Below are positions 20,976 to 29,269 of a DNA stretch of 64,000 bases, piece by piece (the stretch's first letter is position 1; every line of letters begins with the position of its first letter). The position numbers were made by a program, and so were the translations under genes. Location of the stretch: positions 4,415,032 to 4,479,031 of the forward strand of contig NZ_LWCC02000005.1 of assembly GCF_001642695.1 (NCBI RefSeq), written 5' to 3'. Source of the DNA: Streptomyces chilikensis (lineage in GTDB: Bacteria > Actinomycetota > Actinomycetes > Streptomycetales > Streptomycetaceae). The notes under the pieces were generated by a model. That model did not search any database, was not told where the DNA came from, and was given only the letters and a program-made list of their open reading frames with translations.

Positions 20976-21488
20976 ATGACTGACCCGACTGACGCGATGG
21001 ACGGAAACGCCGACGGCCAGGAGTTCGGCGACGAGGTGTACCAGCCGCAGGACGGCCCGGAGGGGCGCGAGGACGACGGCATCCTGGACCCGGAGGACAC
21101 CCTCAACGAACGGGAGACCGAGCCCTACGACGAGGGCTACTCGCCTCCGGAGCGGCCGTTGGGGGTGAACAGCCACGGCACCACGGCCCGTGAGCAGCGC
21201 GAGGGCGAGACGCTGGACGAGCGGCTGGCCGAGGAGCGGCCGGACCCGGCGGCCGCGCCCCCGGCGGAGGGCGACGGGGTGGGCGACCTGCCGGGCGGCG
21301 AGGGGGAACCCCTCGACGACCAGGTGGGCGAGGACCGCGCCGGGCGCCTGGTGGCCCCGGACGAAGGCGCCCGGGAGGACGCGGAGAAGGACATGATCGC
21401 GGAGGACGTCGGCATCAGCGGCGGCGCCGCCTCCGCCGAGGAGGCCGCGGTGCACCGGATCCCGGACGAGGACGAGCGGCCCCGGTGA
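20976..21488 (+). CDS. DUF5709-family acidic protein
   Basis: 170-aa very acidic, probably disordered cytoplasmic protein matching the actinobacterial DUF5709 family: YDEGYSPPERPLGVNSHGTTAREQREGETLDERLAEERPD in the middle and repeated Glu/Asp/Gly-rich stretches. No catalytic motif. The function is unknown; such proteins are common single-gene units in Streptomyces. The ATG at 20976 has no strong ribosome-binding site. Confidence 0.8.
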   Translation: MTDPTDAMDGNADGQEFGDEVYQPQDGPEGREDDGILDPEDTLNERETEPYDEGYSPPERPLGVNSHGTTAREQREGETLDERLAEERPDPAAAPPAEGDGVGDLPGGEGEPLDDQVGEDRAGRLVAPDEGAREDAEKDMIAEDVGISGGAASAEEAAVHRIPDEDERPR

Positions 21489-21637
21489 ACGACCGCGCGG
21501 GCGGCGGATGAAGGCTGTCCGCCGCCCGCCGCGTTCCCGGACGGTGGCGGGGCGGCCACGGTGCAGGGCCCGGCCGGCCCGGACGGTGAGCCGCACCCGC
21601 CGCAGCCGGCGAGGAGCGTCAGGCCACGGCCCCTCCC

Positions 21638-22297
21638 TCAGGCTCCCGGGGTCCGCGGCGAACCGTCGTGGACCCGGACCAGGCCGGTCAGCGGGCCGTG
21701 GGTGTGCCAGCCCAGGGCCTCGTACAGCGCCCGCCCCTCGGTCGTCGCGGCCAGCACACCCCTCGAGGAGCCCGCGGCGAGGGCGGCGTTCCCCAGCGTC
21801 CGCACGACCAGGTCGCCGAGCCCCTTGCGGCGGTGGTCCGCGGAGGTCTCGACCTGGTCGACCACGGCCGTGCGCCCGGGGCCGGGCACGGCGACCTGTC
21901 CACGCGCGGCGAACGCGCCGTCCCCGGTCCGGACGAGCACCCGGGTGACGCCGCCCCGCGTCCAGGCGCGCACCCGGTACCCACCGGGAGCCTCGGCCGC
22001 GGCCGGGCGCAACGGTGCCGACATCAGGAAGCCGTCGTCGTCCGGACGCCAGCCGGGCGCCGCCCAGGGGACGACCGCCTGCCGCGGCAGGAAGACCTTG
22101 AGCCAGGTGCCCGGAGCGGTGGCCGTCCCGGTCAGTCCGCGGACCAGCGCCTCGTCGGCATCGGTCAGCACGTGCCGGGTGAGCTGGCCGGCCAGTCCCA
22201 CGTCGACGGTGAAGCCCCAGGGCTCGGCCACCGGCGGCGCGGCTCCGCGCGAGACGGCCCAGCCCTCCACCCACGAACGTACGAGTTCGGCATCCAT
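21638..22297 (-). CDS. GNAT-family N-acetyltransferase
   Basis: 219-aa protein. The C-terminal half has the GNAT acetyl-CoA motif A, VDQVETSADHRRKGLGDLVVRTLGNAALAAG, followed by GVLAATTEGRALYEALGWHTHGPLT (motif B). The N-terminal part (WVEGWAVSRGAAPPVAEPWGFTVDVG) is shared with a group of Streptomyces acetyltransferases of unknown substrate. ATG at 22297 without a clear ribosome-binding site. Confidence 0.82.
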   Translation of the reverse strand: MDAELVRSWVEGWAVSRGAAPPVAEPWGFTVDVGLAGQLTRHVLTDADEALVRGLTGTATAPGTWLKVFLPRQAVVPWAAPGWRPDDDGFLMSAPLRPAAAEAPGGYRVRAWTRGGVTRVLVRTGDGAFAARGQVAVPGPGRTAVVDQVETSADHRRKGLGDLVVRTLGNAALAAGSSRGVLAATTEGRALYEALGWHTHGPLTGLVRVHDGSPRTPGA

Positions 22298-22486
22298 CCG
22301 GATCCATTCGTAAGGGCCGAGAAGCGTAACCGCATATTACCTGGGCCACTTGGCCGGAGAGCGGTGACCGGTGACACGCCGGGCATCCGTCCTGTCCCGG
22401 CCCACCCGACGGGGGGCGTCAGCCCGCGAGCCGCTCCCGGAACCGACGGTCCGGCACGGCCGGGGCGAGCTGCCGCACGGTGAGGC

Positions 22487-23605
22487 TCACGACCGGGTCA
22501 TGCCACCTCCGCCTCGGCCGAGCTGCTCGAGGAACTGGCGCTGGCCGTCCAGGAATCCGTCCGCGAAGAGCGAGCGCGGGGAGAAGAGCGCGGTGAGCGT
22601 GATCCTGAGGTCCGACTGCTCGACGGACCGCTTGAGCAGTGAATGGGTCGCGTCCGGGTAACGCTCGACCCTCGCCGCGCCGCCCGCGCCCAGCACCTTG
22701 CGGTAGACGCGCTCCGTTTCGGCGGTGTCCACGTTGACGTCCTGGCCCGCGAGGACCAGCAGCACCGGTACGCCGCGCAGGGCGCGGAGGTCCCGCGTGG
22801 CGTCCGCGGTCCAGTTCCTGGAGACGAAGCCCCAGCGATCGGCGGTCATGCCGTCCGCGTCGCCGCCCATCGCCCTGACGTACTCCTCGAAGGTCGCGTG
22901 GCGCTCCAGCAGTCGGCGGACGGCGTCGCTCCTGGCGACCTCCGCCTTGACGCGGGCCGCCGACGCGCCGTCGGCGCGCAGCTCGGCGAGGAGGTGGTGG
23001 CGGCCCTGCCGGAGCCAGTTGACCGCGGGTGAGACGGCGACGACGAAGCTCACGGGCGTCCTGGCGGCGACCTTCGGCAGGACCCAGCCCGCCTGGCTGG
23101 CGCCCCAGAGCCCGATCCGGTCACCGTCGACGTCCGGGCGGGCGCGCGCCCAGGCGATCGCGGCGGCCACCTCGTCGGCGCGGTCGTCCATGGACTGGTC
23201 GAGCCAGTCGCCGGGCGCGCCCGCGACGCCGGGCTTGTCCCAGGACAGGGAGGCGTACCCGGCCTTGGCGTTCGCCTCCCACAGGGGCTTGTAGCCGCCG
23301 TCGTGGGTGGCGTCGACAGGGCCGTCGCCGTGGACGTACACGACCAGCCCATGGCGCTCGCGGCCGTCCCTGGGGACGGCCAGGACGCCGTTGAGGGTGT
23401 GGCCGCCGTGACGGATCGAGACCCGCCGCTCGTCCATGTCGTAGGAGTTCTGCCACAGCACCGCACCGACGAGGCCGGCGGCCACGGCCAGGACCGCGAC
23501 GAGCGACCACGCGGCGAAGCGGAGCCCGCGCCGCCGGGTCCGGGTCCCCGGACGCGCGGGACGGCTTCCTCTGCTCGGATTCGAGCGACCCAAAACTATC
23601 GTCAT
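22487..23605 (-). CDS. Membrane-anchored alpha/beta-hydrolase
   Basis: 372-aa alpha/beta-hydrolase, probably exported and held by one N-terminal transmembrane segment (about residues 28-50, FAAWSLVAVLAVAAGLVGAVLW). Catalytic residues are visible: Ser in GLWGASQAGW, Asp in LAGQDVNVDTAE, His in YPDATHSLLKR; the HGDG loop precedes them. It resembles dipeptidyl-peptidase/acyl-CoA-thioester-type hydrolases acting on small esters or peptides; the substrate is unknown. Divergent from the frameshifted GNAT gene. Confidence 0.83.
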   Translation of the reverse strand: MTIVLGRSNPSRGSRPARPGTRTRRRGLRFAAWSLVAVLAVAAGLVGAVLWQNSYDMDERRVSIRHGGHTLNGVLAVPRDGRERHGLVVYVHGDGPVDATHDGGYKPLWEANAKAGYASLSWDKPGVAGAPGDWLDQSMDDRADEVAAAIAWARARPDVDGDRIGLWGASQAGWVLPKVAARTPVSFVVAVSPAVNWLRQGRHHLLAELRADGASAARVKAEVARSDAVRRLLERHATFEEYVRAMGGDADGMTADRWGFVSRNWTADATRDLRALRGVPVLLVLAGQDVNVDTAETERVYRKVLGAGGAARVERYPDATHSLLKRSVEQSDLRITLTALFSPRSLFADGFLDGQRQFLEQLGRGGGGMTRS

Positions 23606-23667
23606 GGAAACGATCGTAGAGAGTCTGATAGGTTCGAGTCCTGGTTTCGGGGAGAAGGGGGCACGGC

Positions 23668-24301
23668 ATGGGACAGGACGCGACGGTTTCCGGAGCCGGA
23701 CCGGTGACGGTGCGGCGGGGGCTTCCGGCCGGAGCCGAGCGGCGGGCGGCCGAGCTGTACTGGGACGCCTTCGGCCGCAAGCTCGGCCCCGCCCTGAACC
23801 CGCCGGACAGGGCGGTGCCCTTCATCGCCGCCCACCTGAACGCCGATCGCGCGGTCTGCGCGCTCCTGGACGGGCGGCTCGTCGGCCTCGCCGGGTACCA
23901 GCACGGCGGACGGGCCTTCACCGGGGGATCGGCCCGCCGTGCTGCGCGCGTACGGACCTCTGCGAGGACTGCACCGGCTCCTGCTCCTCGCCCTGTTCGA
24001 ACGTCACCCGGCCCCCGGGCAGCTCGTCATGGACGGCATCGCCGTGCATCCGGACGTGCGCGGCCGGGGCGTCGGGAGCCTGCTCATCGAGGAGGTGGCC
24101 GCCGTCGCCGCGGAGCGGGACTGCCGGGAGATCAGACTGGACGTGATCGACACCAATCCGCGCGCCAGGGCCCTGTACGAGCGGCGCGGCTTCACGCCCG
24201 TGCGGACCGAGCACACGCCCTACCTGCGCCGGCTGCTCGGTTTCGGCGCGGTGACCACCATGCGCCGCCCGGTGGCGACGAGAGGAGCGGGAGAGCGGTG
24301 A
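23668..24301 (+). pseudogene. GNAT acetyltransferase with a +1 frameshift
   Basis: The N-terminal part starts at ATG 23668 and runs in one frame to about 23922; the conserved GNAT core (GIAVHPDVRGRGVGSLLIEEV, then DVIDTNPRARALYERRGF) continues in the next frame up to 24301. The switch falls in a run of five G (23923-23927); four G would restore a continuous protein reading FTGDRPAVLRAYG. So this is a one-base insertion, a sequencing error, or a slippery +1 site. The first frame stays open into the downstream paaX gene. The TGA at 24299-24301 overlaps the paaX GTG, a normal coupled arrangement that suggests the gene was intact recently. Confidence 0.75.
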
Positions 24302-25182
24302 GCGCCGGTACCGACCACGTCGAGGTCCCCACCCGCATGCTCGTCCACGCACTGATCCGCGAGGACGGCACCGTCGGCGCGGACGAGCTGTACACCGTCG
24401 CCAACACCCTGGGCATGAGCGACCAGCAGGTGCGGCTGTGCGTCAGACGCCTCGTGGCCGAGGGCCGGTTCACCCACGAGGGCCGGGGCCGCAAGGCGGA
24501 GCTGCACGCGACCGCCGGCACCACGCGCGCCCTGGCCCCCAACGCGGACTTCCTGCGGCACGCGTTCCGGCAGGACGCCGGAAGCGCGCCCTGGGACGGC
24601 GTCTGGCACCTGGCCGCCTTCGCGGTGCCCGAGTCGGCGCGCGCCGCCCGGGACACCCTGCGCGAGACGCTCGTCCGCCTCGGCGGCGCCCCGCTCCAGG
24701 GCGGGCTGTACGTCTGCGCCAACCCGTGGGAACCGTACGTCGAAGAAGCGGCCCACCGCCTCGGCGCCCACGGCGCGCTCACCCTCCTCACCACCACGGA
24801 CCTGCGCAGGGGCGACACCCGAGAGCCTGCCGAACTCGCCCGGCGCCTCTGGCCCTTGCAGGAGATCGCCGACCGCTACCACCGTCTCAGCCGCATCGCC
24901 CGGCCCCGCCTCGCCCGGCTCACCGGCCCCGGCGGACTCCCCTCGTCCGCACTCCTCACCATCGCCGTCGAACTGGCAGCCGAACTCACCCGCGCCATGG
25001 AGCCCGATCCGCTGCTGCCGCCCCAGCTCCTGCCCCAGCCCTGGCCCGGCACCCGGGCCAGGGAGCACATCGCCCGGTGCTGGGCGGCCCTGTACGAGCG
25101 CGACCGGGGTGGAGCGCGCCCGGCCCTCTTCCGCGTCTACGCCGACATCACCCGGGAGGCGGCGGGCCGGGTCACGCGCTGA
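24298..25182 (+). CDS. PaaX-family transcriptional repressor
   Basis: 294-aa regulator of the PaaX family. The N-terminal winged HTH is visible (RMLVHALIREDGTVGADELYTVANTLGMSDQQVRLCVRRLVAEGRFTHEGRGRKAELH), followed by the family's C-terminal domain with WHLAAFAVPE and a terminal PALFRVYADITREAAG block. PaaX represses phenylacetate catabolism in proteobacteria; no paa genes are nearby, so the ligand here is unknown. GTG at 24298, with GAGGAG upstream and GTGA overlap with the GNAT gene. Confidence 0.82.
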   Translation: MSAGTDHVEVPTRMLVHALIREDGTVGADELYTVANTLGMSDQQVRLCVRRLVAEGRFTHEGRGRKAELHATAGTTRALAPNADFLRHAFRQDAGSAPWDGVWHLAAFAVPESARAARDTLRETLVRLGGAPLQGGLYVCANPWEPYVEEAAHRLGAHGALTLLTTTDLRRGDTREPAELARRLWPLQEIADRYHRLSRIARPRLARLTGPGGLPSSALLTIAVELAAELTRAMEPDPLLPPQLLPQPWPGTRAREHIARCWAALYERDRGGARPALFRVYADITREAAGRVTR

Positions 25183-25222
25183 GGACGGGGCGGACCACGC
25201 GGAGTTCCGAGGGTCGGGGTGT

Positions 25223-25867
25223 TCACGGGGAACGACGTCGGCAGTCGAGATGGCGGGTGTCACCGAGGCCGACGACTTGGCGGTTGTGGAAGAAGTCGTC
25301 CTCGCGCAGGGTGGTGATGCTGCCGGAGGGCGCCCGGAAACTGACGTAACCGGCCGACTCGATCGGCATCCCGATCCAGGACGCCACGACGTACGTCAGG
25401 GATCCGCCGTGCGTCACGACGATCTGGTGCCCGCAGGGGCTCCGCAGGATCTCGTCCATGGCCGCGTAGACGCGCCGCGCCCACACCTCCTTGGTCTCCG
25501 CGCCCCGCACGCCCTCGTGGTGGTCCATCCGCTCCCCGGCGGCCGGCGGCGGGACGAAGCGCCGGTCGAGCCACTCCTGCGGCCTTCCCTCCGCCTCGCC
25601 GTAGGACTTCTCCCGCAGCCTGCGGTCCAGGACCGGCTTCACGCCGAACACCTCGGACACCTCGTCCGCCGTCCGCAGGGTGCGCCGCAGGTCCGAGGTG
25701 AACAGCTCCACCTCGGCGCCGTCCGGAATCCGGGCCCGCAACGCCCGGGCGATGGAGACCGCCGCACGGACGCCGGCGGGTGTCAGCCGCGAGTCGTGCC
25801 ATCCGCCGACGACTCCCTCGACGTGGTGCGTCGCCTCCGGATGGGTGACGACGTGAAGAGTGCGCAT
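25223..25867 (-). CDS. Histidine phosphatase superfamily protein
   Basis: 214-aa phosphoglycerate-mutase-like phosphatase. The catalytic His is H9, but the usual RHGE motif is altered to THPE (VVTHPEATHH). The remaining signature is normal: LTPAGVRAAVSIARAL, LFTSDLRRTLRTA, LREKSYGEAEG and the second His in IVVTHGGSLTYVV. The loss of the motif Arg may alter the phosphate pocket. ATG at 25867, preceded by AGGAGGA. Substrate unknown. Confidence 0.85.
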   Translation of the reverse strand: MRTLHVVTHPEATHHVEGVVGGWHDSRLTPAGVRAAVSIARALRARIPDGAEVELFTSDLRRTLRTADEVSEVFGVKPVLDRRLREKSYGEAEGRPQEWLDRRFVPPPAAGERMDHHEGVRGAETKEVWARRVYAAMDEILRSPCGHQIVVTHGGSLTYVVASWIGMPIESAGYVSFRAPSGSITTLREDDFFHNRQVVGLGDTRHLDCRRRSP

Positions 25868-26067
25868 GGGGTGTGTCCTCCTGCCGGGTGGCGTCCGCCT
25901 GGTCGCAGACCATCACTGTGGAAGACCGGCTCGGAACCATCAATCGGGTTCTTCGGCTCGCGGGCCCGCTCCCCCGTCCGCGGGAGGCCGGAGAGCGTCG
26001 TCGCCCGCCCGGTTCACCTCCCAGGACACGAAGCCGCTCCGGCCGATGACGACGAAGACCCGCACAG

Positions 26068-26081
26068 GTGATGCGCATCAC
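26068..26081. promoter_or_regulatory. Crp/FNR-like palindrome upstream of the sulfur genes
   Basis: GTGATGCGCATCAC is a perfect 14-bp dyad fitting the Crp-type GTGA-N6-TCAC pattern. It lies 6 bp from the first CstR-like operator and about 100 bp from the dioxygenase start. A related GTGACGCGCGTCAC occurs upstream of gdhA (59057). Confidence 0.4.
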
Positions 26082-26087
26082 TCACCG

Positions 26088-26150
26088 ATACCCCCCGGGG
26101 CATGGACCGGACCCTGTTACGGTTGGGTTCAGACATACCCCCCTGGGTAT
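26088..26150. promoter_or_regulatory. Pair of CstR-type operators before the first persulfide dioxygenase
   Basis: Two copies of the ATACCC-N4-GGGTAT type: ATACCCCCCGGGGCAT (26088-26103) and ATACCCCCCTGGGTAT (26135-26150, perfect 6-bp arms), 47 bp apart. Related sites precede cstR and the second dioxygenase. Such G/C-rich dyads with ATA/TAT ends are the known CsoR/CstR operator form. Confidence 0.75.
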
Positions 26151-26181
26151 CCCTGAAAGCAAGTGAGCAGGAGTTCCCCGC

Positions 26182-27621
26182 ATGGTTCCCGAGATCGACC
26201 AGCAGCGGTCCGCCGAGGCGCACGCGGCAGGCGCGCTCGTCGTCCTGCCCGTCGAGACCCCTGGTCTGGGCGACCGCACCTACCTCGCCCACGACGGCTC
26301 GGTGGCGCTGGTGGTCGACCCCCAGCGCGACTACGACCGCGTCACCGCGCTGGCCGACGCCGCCGGGGTGCGGATCACTCACGTGTTCGAGACCCACATC
26401 CACAACGACTACGTCACCGGCGGCCTGGCCCTGGCCCGCGAGGTGGGCGCGCGGTACCTGGTGAACGCCGACGACGAGGTCTCCTACGAGCGGACCCCGG
26501 TGCGCGACGGCCAGGTGGTCGAGGTCGGCGACACCATGCGGGTGCGCGTGATCCACACCCCGGGCCACACCCACACCCACCTGTCCTACGCCCTGGAGGC
26601 CGGCGGGGAGCAGGTCGCGGTGTTCACCGGAGGCTCCCTGCTGTACGGATCCACCGGGCGGCCGGACCTGCTGGGGCCGGACCACACCGGCACCCTGGTG
26701 CGGGCCCAGTGGCGCTCGGCGCGCCGGCTGGCGGAGGAACTGCCGGACAGGACGGCCGTCTACCCCACCCACGGGTTCGGCTCGTTCTGCTCCGCCACGC
26801 AGGCCACCGGCCTGTCCAGCACCATCGGTGAGGAGAAGCGGACCAACACCGCGCTGACCTCCGACGAGGAGACCTACGTCGAGCGGCTCCTGGCGGGCCT
26901 GGACGCCTACCCGGCCTACTACGCCCACATGGGCGCGGCCAACTCCAGCGGGCCCGGCAAGCCCGACCTGTCCGCGCCGTCCGTGGCGGAGCCGGCCGAG
27001 CTGCGGCGCAGGATCGAGGCCGGCGAGTGGGTGGTGGACCTGCGCGACCGCACCGCCTTCGCCGCCGGGCACCTGGCCGGCAGCCTCAACTTCGGCCTGG
27101 ACGGCCAGTTCGTCACCTACCTGGGCTGGCTGATCCCGTGGGGCACCCCGCTCACCCTGCTCGGCGGAAGTGCGGCGGAGGTGGCCGAGGCCCAGCGCGA
27201 GCTGGTCCGCATCGGCATCGACCGCCCGGCCGCCATGGCCACCGGAGGCCCCGAGGACTGGGCCGGCGGCGAACCCCTGGCCGCCTACGAGCGCGCCACC
27301 TTCGGCGACCTCGAGGCCGCCCTGACCGGCGACGACGAGTTCGTCGTCCTGGACGTGCGCCGCGACCAGGAGCGCCGGGAGGCGCACATCCCCGGCACGG
27401 TGCACATCCCCGTCCACGAGCTGCCGGGCCGCCTCGGGGAGATCCCCGCGGGCCGCGTCTGGGTGCACTGCGCCGGCGGCTACCGCGCCGGGGTCGTCGC
27501 CGCGCTGCTCCACGCCCGCGGCCGCGACGTCGTCGCCGTCGACGACAGCTTCGACAAGGCCCGCGACCTGGGCCTGTGCGCCCTCCCCTCCGAGACCCCC
27601 GCACCCCCGGCAGCCCCGTGA
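26182..27621 (+). CDS. Persulfide dioxygenase-rhodanese fusion (copy 1)
   Basis: 479-aa fusion. Residues 20-250 are a metallo-beta-lactamase-fold persulfide dioxygenase (ETHE1/CstB-like): metal motif ETHIHNDYVTGG (H72, H74, D76), H129 in HTPGHTHTH, and H197 in YPTHGFGSFC. Two rhodanese domains follow. The first (about 270-360) lacks the catalytic Cys (LIPWGTP); the second carries it in WVHCAGGYRAG (C430). It should oxidise glutathione, mycothiol or protein persulfides to sulfite and shuttle sulfane sulfur to thiosulfate. ATG at 26182 with CAGGAG. It heads a probable operon with the rhodanese gene and is preceded by two CstR-type sites. Confidence 0.92.
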   Translation: MVPEIDQQRSAEAHAAGALVVLPVETPGLGDRTYLAHDGSVALVVDPQRDYDRVTALADAAGVRITHVFETHIHNDYVTGGLALAREVGARYLVNADDEVSYERTPVRDGQVVEVGDTMRVRVIHTPGHTHTHLSYALEAGGEQVAVFTGGSLLYGSTGRPDLLGPDHTGTLVRAQWRSARRLAEELPDRTAVYPTHGFGSFCSATQATGLSSTIGEEKRTNTALTSDEETYVERLLAGLDAYPAYYAHMGAANSSGPGKPDLSAPSVAEPAELRRRIEAGEWVVDLRDRTAFAAGHLAGSLNFGLDGQFVTYLGWLIPWGTPLTLLGGSAAEVAEAQRELVRIGIDRPAAMATGGPEDWAGGEPLAAYERATFGDLEAALTGDDEFVVLDVRRDQERREAHIPGTVHIPVHELPGRLGEIPAGRVWVHCAGGYRAGVVAALLHARGRDVVAVDDSFDKARDLGLCALPSETPAPPAAP

Positions 27622-27681
27622 TCCCCGCACCCCCCGCGACTTCCGACGACCGACGACCGACGACCGACAGGAGACCGACGC

Positions 27682-28263
27682 GTGACCACCTCCACCACCC
27701 CCCGCAGCCTGACCACCGACGAACTGCGCACCAGGCTGGAGTCGGCCGCCCCGCCCCGGCTGCTCGACGTCCGCTCCCCCGCCGAGTTCGAGGGAGCGCA
27801 CATCCCCGGCTCCTACAACGTGCCGCTGGACACCCTGCGCGAGCACCGCGAGGAACTGACCAAGCACCTGGACGGCGACGTGGTGCTGGTGTGCCGCTCC
27901 GGCCAGCGCGCCGGCCAGGCCGAACGCGCCCTCGCCGAAGCCGGACTCCCCGGCCTGGCGGTCCTGTCGGGCGGCATGACCGCCTGGGAGAAGTCCGGCG
28001 CCCCGACCACCTACGGCCAGGAGCGCTGGGACATGGAACGCCAGGTCCGCCTGGTCGCCGGCTCCCTGGTGCTGGTCGGCGCCCTCGGCAGCTTCGCCGT
28101 CCCCGGCCTGCAGGCACTGTCCGCGTTCGTCGGCGGCGGACTGGCCTTCGCCGCCGTCAGCAACACCTGCGCCATGGGCGTGCTGCTGTCGAGGATGCCG
28201 TGGAACCGCACGCCCTCCTTCGACCCGCGCAAGGCCGTCGCCCAGCTCGCCGACGGCAGGTGA
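27682..28263 (+). CDS. Rhodanese with C-terminal DUF2892 membrane domain
   Basis: 193-aa protein. Residues 10-110 are a rhodanese domain with active-site loop CRSGQRA, which transfers sulfane sulfur. Two hydrophobic segments follow (VAGSLVLVGALGSFAV and LSAFVGGGLAFAAVSNTCAMGVLL), a DUF2892-type membrane region that anchors it. GTG at 27682 with ACAGGAG. It lies 60 bp after the dioxygenase, evidently one operon. The spacer has GACGACC direct repeats. Confidence 0.9.
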   Translation: MTTSTTPRSLTTDELRTRLESAAPPRLLDVRSPAEFEGAHIPGSYNVPLDTLREHREELTKHLDGDVVLVCRSGQRAGQAERALAEAGLPGLAVLSGGMTAWEKSGAPTTYGQERWDMERQVRLVAGSLVLVGALGSFAVPGLQALSAFVGGGLAFAAVSNTCAMGVLLSRMPWNRTPSFDPRKAVAQLADGR

Positions 28264-28303
28264 CCACCATGCCGCCGACGCCCGTCCCGGTCCCCGGGCC
28301 GCC

Positions 28304-28405
28304 GGCGGAGGCGGGTCGATCCTGACCGCGCCGCTGCCGGCGCACGTCGCGGGCATGGACGCCGAGGAGGCCGCCGCCGCCTCCTTGTCCGTCGTCGGCG
28401 TCACT
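28304..28405 (+). pseudogene. Remnant of a TauE/SafE sulfite-exporter gene
   Basis: Translated from 28304, 34 codons read GGGGSILTAPLPAHVAGM then DAEEAAAASLSVVGVT. This aligns without gaps to residues 22-55 of the intact TauE at 31820 (GGGGSVLAVPALIYLLGF then DPAEATTASLVIVTVT). The N-terminal helix is lost (upstream frame DHHAADARPGPRAA) and no homology continues past 28405, exactly where a hairpin begins. No start or ribosome-binding site. It follows the rhodanese gene, the position tauE would have in a full sulfide operon. Confidence 0.72.
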
Positions 28406-28439
28406 CCGCCGTGGGCACGATCCACCGTGCCCACGGCGG
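28406..28439 (+). terminator. Hairpin ending the first sulfur operon
   Basis: Perfect 14-bp stem (28406-28419 with 28426-28439), 6-nt loop. It starts where homology of the tauE remnant stops, and probably terminates the dioxygenase-rhodanese transcript. Confidence 0.7.
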
Positions 28440-28552
28440 GCGGGCGGGGTGGCGACCACACCCTCCCCCGGCTCCCGCCCGGTTCACGCCGGCCGCGGGC
28501 GCCTTCGTCCTGATCCGACAGGCGCCCGCCCGCGCAGCCGCCCCGGCCCCCC

Positions 28553-28604
28553 ACTGCCCCGGCGCACGCCCTTCGGCGCGCCGAAGGGCGTGCGCCGGGG
28601 CAGT
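28553..28604. repeat. Perfect 52-bp palindrome without a loop
   Basis: 26 bases (28553-28578) followed directly by their exact reverse complement (28579-28604), between the tauE remnant and the cstR promoter. It may be a second terminator insulating cstR, or a cruciform-forming element. Confidence 0.85.
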
Positions 28605-28621
28605 CGCATGCCGTACCGACC

Positions 28622-28667
28622 GGGAATGGCTCGTCCCGCCCTCCGCGTTCTTTACCCCAGGGGGTAT
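28622..28667 (+). promoter_or_regulatory. Putative sigma-R-type promoter and CstR operator of cstR
   Basis: GGGAAT (28622-28627) and GTT (28647-28649) are separated by 19 nt, close to the SigR thiol-stress promoter GGAAT-N18/19-GTT. The operator TTACCCCAGGGGGTAT (28652-28667) follows immediately and would cover the start region, giving autorepression. The stretch 28668-28857 is a leader in which I see no gene. Confidence 0.5.
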
Positions 28668-28857
28668 CAAAGGCAGCTCCTCCGGCGAACCGGGAGGGAG
28701 TGCCCACGAGCACCGCCGCCCGGCCGCCGCGGGTTTCGGGGACACCGTCACCGGCAACGGCACCACCCTCGACAGGGCCGGCGCCGAGGCCGAGCGGCTC
28801 CCGGACCGGCCGATCACCGCGGCCGGCACTCGACCGGTCCTTCGAGAGGAAGATCCC

Positions 28858-29124
28858 ATGGTCCAGCTCCCCGCCGACCAGGTGCGGTCGGCCGCCAACC
28901 GCCTCAAGCGCGCCCAGGGCCAGCTCGCCGGCGTCGTGCGCATGCTGGAAGAGGGACGCGACTGCGAGGACGTCGTCACCCAGCTCGCCGCGGTCAACCG
29001 CGCGCTGGACCGGGCCGGCTTCGCCATCGTCGCCGGCGGCCTCACGCAGTGCCTGACCCAAGAGGGCGGAGCCGACAGCCTGGACACCCGGAAGATGGAA
29101 AAGCTCTTCCTCTCCCTTTCCTGA
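28858..29124 (+). CDS. cstR: CstR-type persulfide-sensing repressor (CsoR/FrmR family)
   Basis: 88-aa all-helical DUF156 repressor. Two cysteines, C36 (EEGRDCEDV) and C65 (GGLTQCLTQE), are 29 residues apart, as in CstR. The position four before the second Cys, which is the copper-ligand His in CsoR, is Gly61; this argues for a persulfide sensor (forming di- to tetrasulfide links) and against a Cu(I) sensor. An operator of the shared type precedes the gene and two similar pairs precede the dioxygenase genes. ATG at 28858 with GAGAGGAAG. Confidence 0.88.
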   Translation: MVQLPADQVRSAANRLKRAQGQLAGVVRMLEEGRDCEDVVTQLAAVNRALDRAGFAIVAGGLTQCLTQEGGADSLDTRKMEKLFLSLS

Positions 29125-29269
29125 GACGCTCCCGCCCCGATCAGCCGAGCACCCCGGGGCGCTCGCGTCTTCGCGGCGTGGCTCCGCACACGTCGGGCAG
29201 CAGCGCTCCCACGGCGCTCCGGGAGGCAGCCCGGGCGCCTTCCCGCCCGTGGACGACCGCTGTCGCGGG

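Noticed and set aside
27644-27672. Short GACGACC direct repeats taken as a possible CRISPR or regulatory array
   Set aside because: Only a few 7-8 bp units without spacers; simple slippage repeat.
27027-28325. Frame that continues over the rhodanese gene and ends in the tauE remnant region
   Set aside because: Arg/Pro/Ala-rich shadow of the two real genes; the remnant itself lies in a different frame.
26014-29061. A 1015-codon open frame opposite the sulfur genes
   Set aside because: Low-complexity composition, no ribosome-binding site, overlaps two solid genes on the other strand.
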